Positions 6,765 to 7,545 of a stretch of DNA of 7,545 nt are shown here, in pieces (the first letter of the stretch is position 1; each line of letters starts with the position of its first letter). Source of the stretch: 13-1-40CM-64-14 sp036393975 (lineage in GTDB: Bacteria; Sysuimicrobiota; Sysuimicrobiia; Sysuimicrobiales; Kaftiobacteriaceae); contig DASWFZ010000065.1 in assembly GCA_036393975.1 (NCBI GenBank), positions 1 through 7,545 on the forward strand, written 5' to 3'. The position numbers and the translations under genes were made by a program. The notes under the pieces are model-generated. The model searched no databases and was not told the origin of the DNA. It worked only from the letters and a program-made list of their open reading frames with translations.

Positions 6765-7198
6765 AGTTCAGGATCCCAGCCAGCAATGTCTTCACCAATC
6801 CGGTTCGGTCCTCTGGCCGCGTGGCCTCCTCGCCGATCTGGCCCAACGACTCACTGGTCGGCTCGTGGCCTCGGTCATGGGTTGGAAGGAGAAGCACACA
6901 TGCGGGAATGCTGCTAGGCGGGATCATTCGCAAGGCATGAGCGGGTCTGTCCTCGCAAGCTCGAAGTCCATCAGTGCCCTCCACCCCGCGACAATCCGAC
7001 CAGACCAACGCGATCCCGTAGCCTTCGTTCGACTGCTTTCTCAGGAAGTGTCATCGCCACCTTCCCTGCCCCATCCTGGTAAGCACGCCCGGGCCCGGCC
7101 GGGAGGGAGTTGCCCTCCCACGACCAATACCATAGAATGGGCTCGCCCTCGCGGAGGGCCCGTCAGCGGCCCGTTCCACGACTCGGCCAGAGCCTTTG
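6765..7198. other. Gene-poor stretch between reductase gene and right repeat
   Basis: These 434 bp hold no protein I recognise. An 81-residue minus-strand frame (to 6763) ends just before the reductase and lacks known motifs. No clear promoter for the reductase was found. Two hairpins lie in the last 100 bp (separate entry). Bases just before the right repeat (about 7168-7198) show broken similarity to the 5' half of tRNA-Thr: CCACG, then CTCGG, then CAGAGC at the same distance from CTTGG. Confidence 0.5.
7101..7159 (+). other. Two hairpins inside the right end of the element
   Basis: GGGAGGG/CCCTCCC (7101-7107/7113-7119, loop AGTTG) and GCCCTC/GAGGGC (7145-7150/7154-7159, loop GCG) lie 40-100 bp before the right repeat. 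Neither has a T-run. They may be terminators of low quality, recombination-protein sites, or chance in GC-rich sequence. Confidence 0.35.
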
Positions 7199-7245
7199 CT
7201 TGGTAAGGACAAGGTCACCGGTTCGAATCCGGTCGTGGGCTCCAG
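7199..7245 (+). repeat. Right 47-bp repeat (attR-like), orphan 3' half of tRNA-Thr
   Basis: It is identical to 4522-4568, and runs from the anticodon loop (TTGGTAA) through the T-arm to TCCA and one more G. The sequence before it cannot form a tRNA: the 5' anticodon strand would be TTTGC against GGACA, with mismatches, and no acceptor strand GCCCACG precedes it. It lies 160 bp before the tuf start, so it is probably the original 3' end of the tRNA-Thr gene that once preceded tuf. Confidence 0.95.
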
Positions 7246-7265
7246 CGCAGGCTTGTGGCCAGCGA

Positions 7266-7318
7266 TACAATAGTCTTAGCGGCATGGTGAATCGTGAGTT
7301 GGCTTCGCGGTTCACCAT
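7266..7318 (+). promoter_or_regulatory. tuf leader: possible -10 box and an 11-bp hairpin
   Basis: TACAAT (7266-7271) is a good -10 hexamer but no -35 box stands at 16-18 bp. The repeat ATGGTGAATCG/CGGTTCACCAT (7284-7294/7308-7318, one T-G pair, 13-nt loop) could form in the leader RNA. No T-run follows, so a simple terminator is unlikely. An attenuator, processing site or protein-binding site is possible. Confidence 0.4.
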
Positions 7319-7404
7319 TAAACTTGATTGTGGGTCGCGCCGCGCGATCCACGGACGCAAATGTATAGGGGAAACCATACCAGAACAGAGGAGCGCGCAC
7401 GGAG

Positions 7405-7545
7405 ATGAGCAAGCAGAAGTTTGAGCGCACGAAGCCGCACGTGAACGTGGGGACGATCGGGCACGTGGATCACGGGAAGACGACGCTGACGGCCGCGCTG
7501 ACGCAAGTGCTAGCGGGGATCGGGGTCAGCAAGCCATACGGGTTC
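7405..7545 (+). CDS. tuf: Elongation factor Tu, N-terminal part (cut by window edge)
   Basis: The ATG at 7405 opens 47 residues that run off the window: MSKQKFERTKPHVNVGTIG, then HVDHGKTTLTAALTQVLAG. GHVDHGKT (19-26) is the P-loop of the GTPase domain. EF-Tu brings aminoacyl-tRNA to the ribosome in the cytoplasm. A Shine-Dalgarno AGAGGAG (7387-7393) lies 11 nt before the ATG; GGAG directly before it is too close. The stretch after the P-loop helix (GIGVSKPYGF) is a variable part of the family. The orphan tRNA-Thr 3' half lies upstream at the spacing expected for a tRNA-Thr-tuf operon. Confidence 0.96.
   Translation, partial: MSKQKFERTKPHVNVGTIGHVDHGKTTLTAALTQVLAGIGVSKPYGF

Larger units (their letters stand above)
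4522..7245 (+). mobile_element. Decayed integrative element in tRNA-Thr, bounded by 47-bp att-like repeats
   Basis: Both ends carry the same 47-bp sequence, the 3' half of tRNA-Thr from the anticodon stem to just after CCA. One copy completes a functional tRNA and the other has no functional 5' half. Integration into tRNA genes by tyrosine recombinases leaves exactly this picture, and the anticodon arm is a known crossover position. The unit length is 2677 bp (one repeat plus interior). Inside, in order, are the core-binding domain of a tyrosine recombinase (plus, 170 bp from the tRNA), a gene-poor stretch, a tag pseudogene (plus), an NmrA-type reductase (minus) and another gene-poor stretch. 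No excisionase, replication or transfer gene is seen, so the element is a remnant that probably cannot excise itself. A partial tRNA duplication without integration is the main alternative. The integrase fragment at the expected end argues against it. Confidence 0.8.

Noticed and set aside
6598..7206. Plus-strand 202-codon frame running into the right repeat
   Set aside because: It is antisense to the N-terminal part of the reductase gene, ends in tRNA sequence and has no recognisable motif or ribosome site.

Overview
This window is GC-rich bacterial chromosome that looks like a housekeeping backbone carrying a decayed integrative element. The promoters in front of the tRNA genes are near-consensus sigma-70 type with 17-bp spacers. 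The protein families (an NlpD-like LysM/M23 factor, an M55 D-aminopeptidase, EF-Tu) are broadly bacterial and fit a diderm cell. Sequence alone does not fix the phylum. A poorly sampled GC-rich lineage of the Methylomirabilota/Rokubacteria kind is only a guess.

Left part (1-3019, all minus strand). A tRNA-Gly(GCC) - tRNA-Cys(GCA) pair is driven by a TTGGAC/TATAAT promoter. Three genes for exported proteins then read towards the tRNAs: a two-LysM plus M23 envelope protein, a 114-residue secreted protein of unknown function, and a secreted PF04185-type phosphoesterase. The M23 protein has Leu where the second zinc His of HxH is expected, so it may be a non-catalytic amidase activator.

Middle (3020-4567, plus strand). 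After a 470-bp divergent gap comes an M55 D-aminopeptidase (DppA type). Its start is best placed at a GTG with a perfect AGGAGG. A strong promoter and an intact tRNA-Thr(GGT) follow.

Right part (4522-7545). The last 47 bp of the tRNA-Thr region (anticodon arm to one base past CCA) recur exactly at 7199-7245, without a functional 5' half. The two copies bracket about 2.7 kb. Next to the intact tRNA lies the N-terminal core-binding domain of a tyrosine recombinase, without its catalytic domain. Next come a frameshifted 3' fragment of a 3-methyladenine DNA glycosylase I (tag) gene and one intact NmrA-type NAD(P)-dependent reductase. Just beyond the second copy begins tuf (EF-Tu), cut by the window edge. 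tRNA-Thr directly upstream of tuf is a classical arrangement (thrT-tufB of enterobacteria). The simplest reading is that an integrative element entered the anticodon region of tRNA-Thr, rebuilt the tRNA with its own copy of the 3' half, pushed the original 3' half next to tuf, and later decayed. The event would have separated tuf from the tRNA promoter by 2.7 kb. This is the main discovery candidate in the window.
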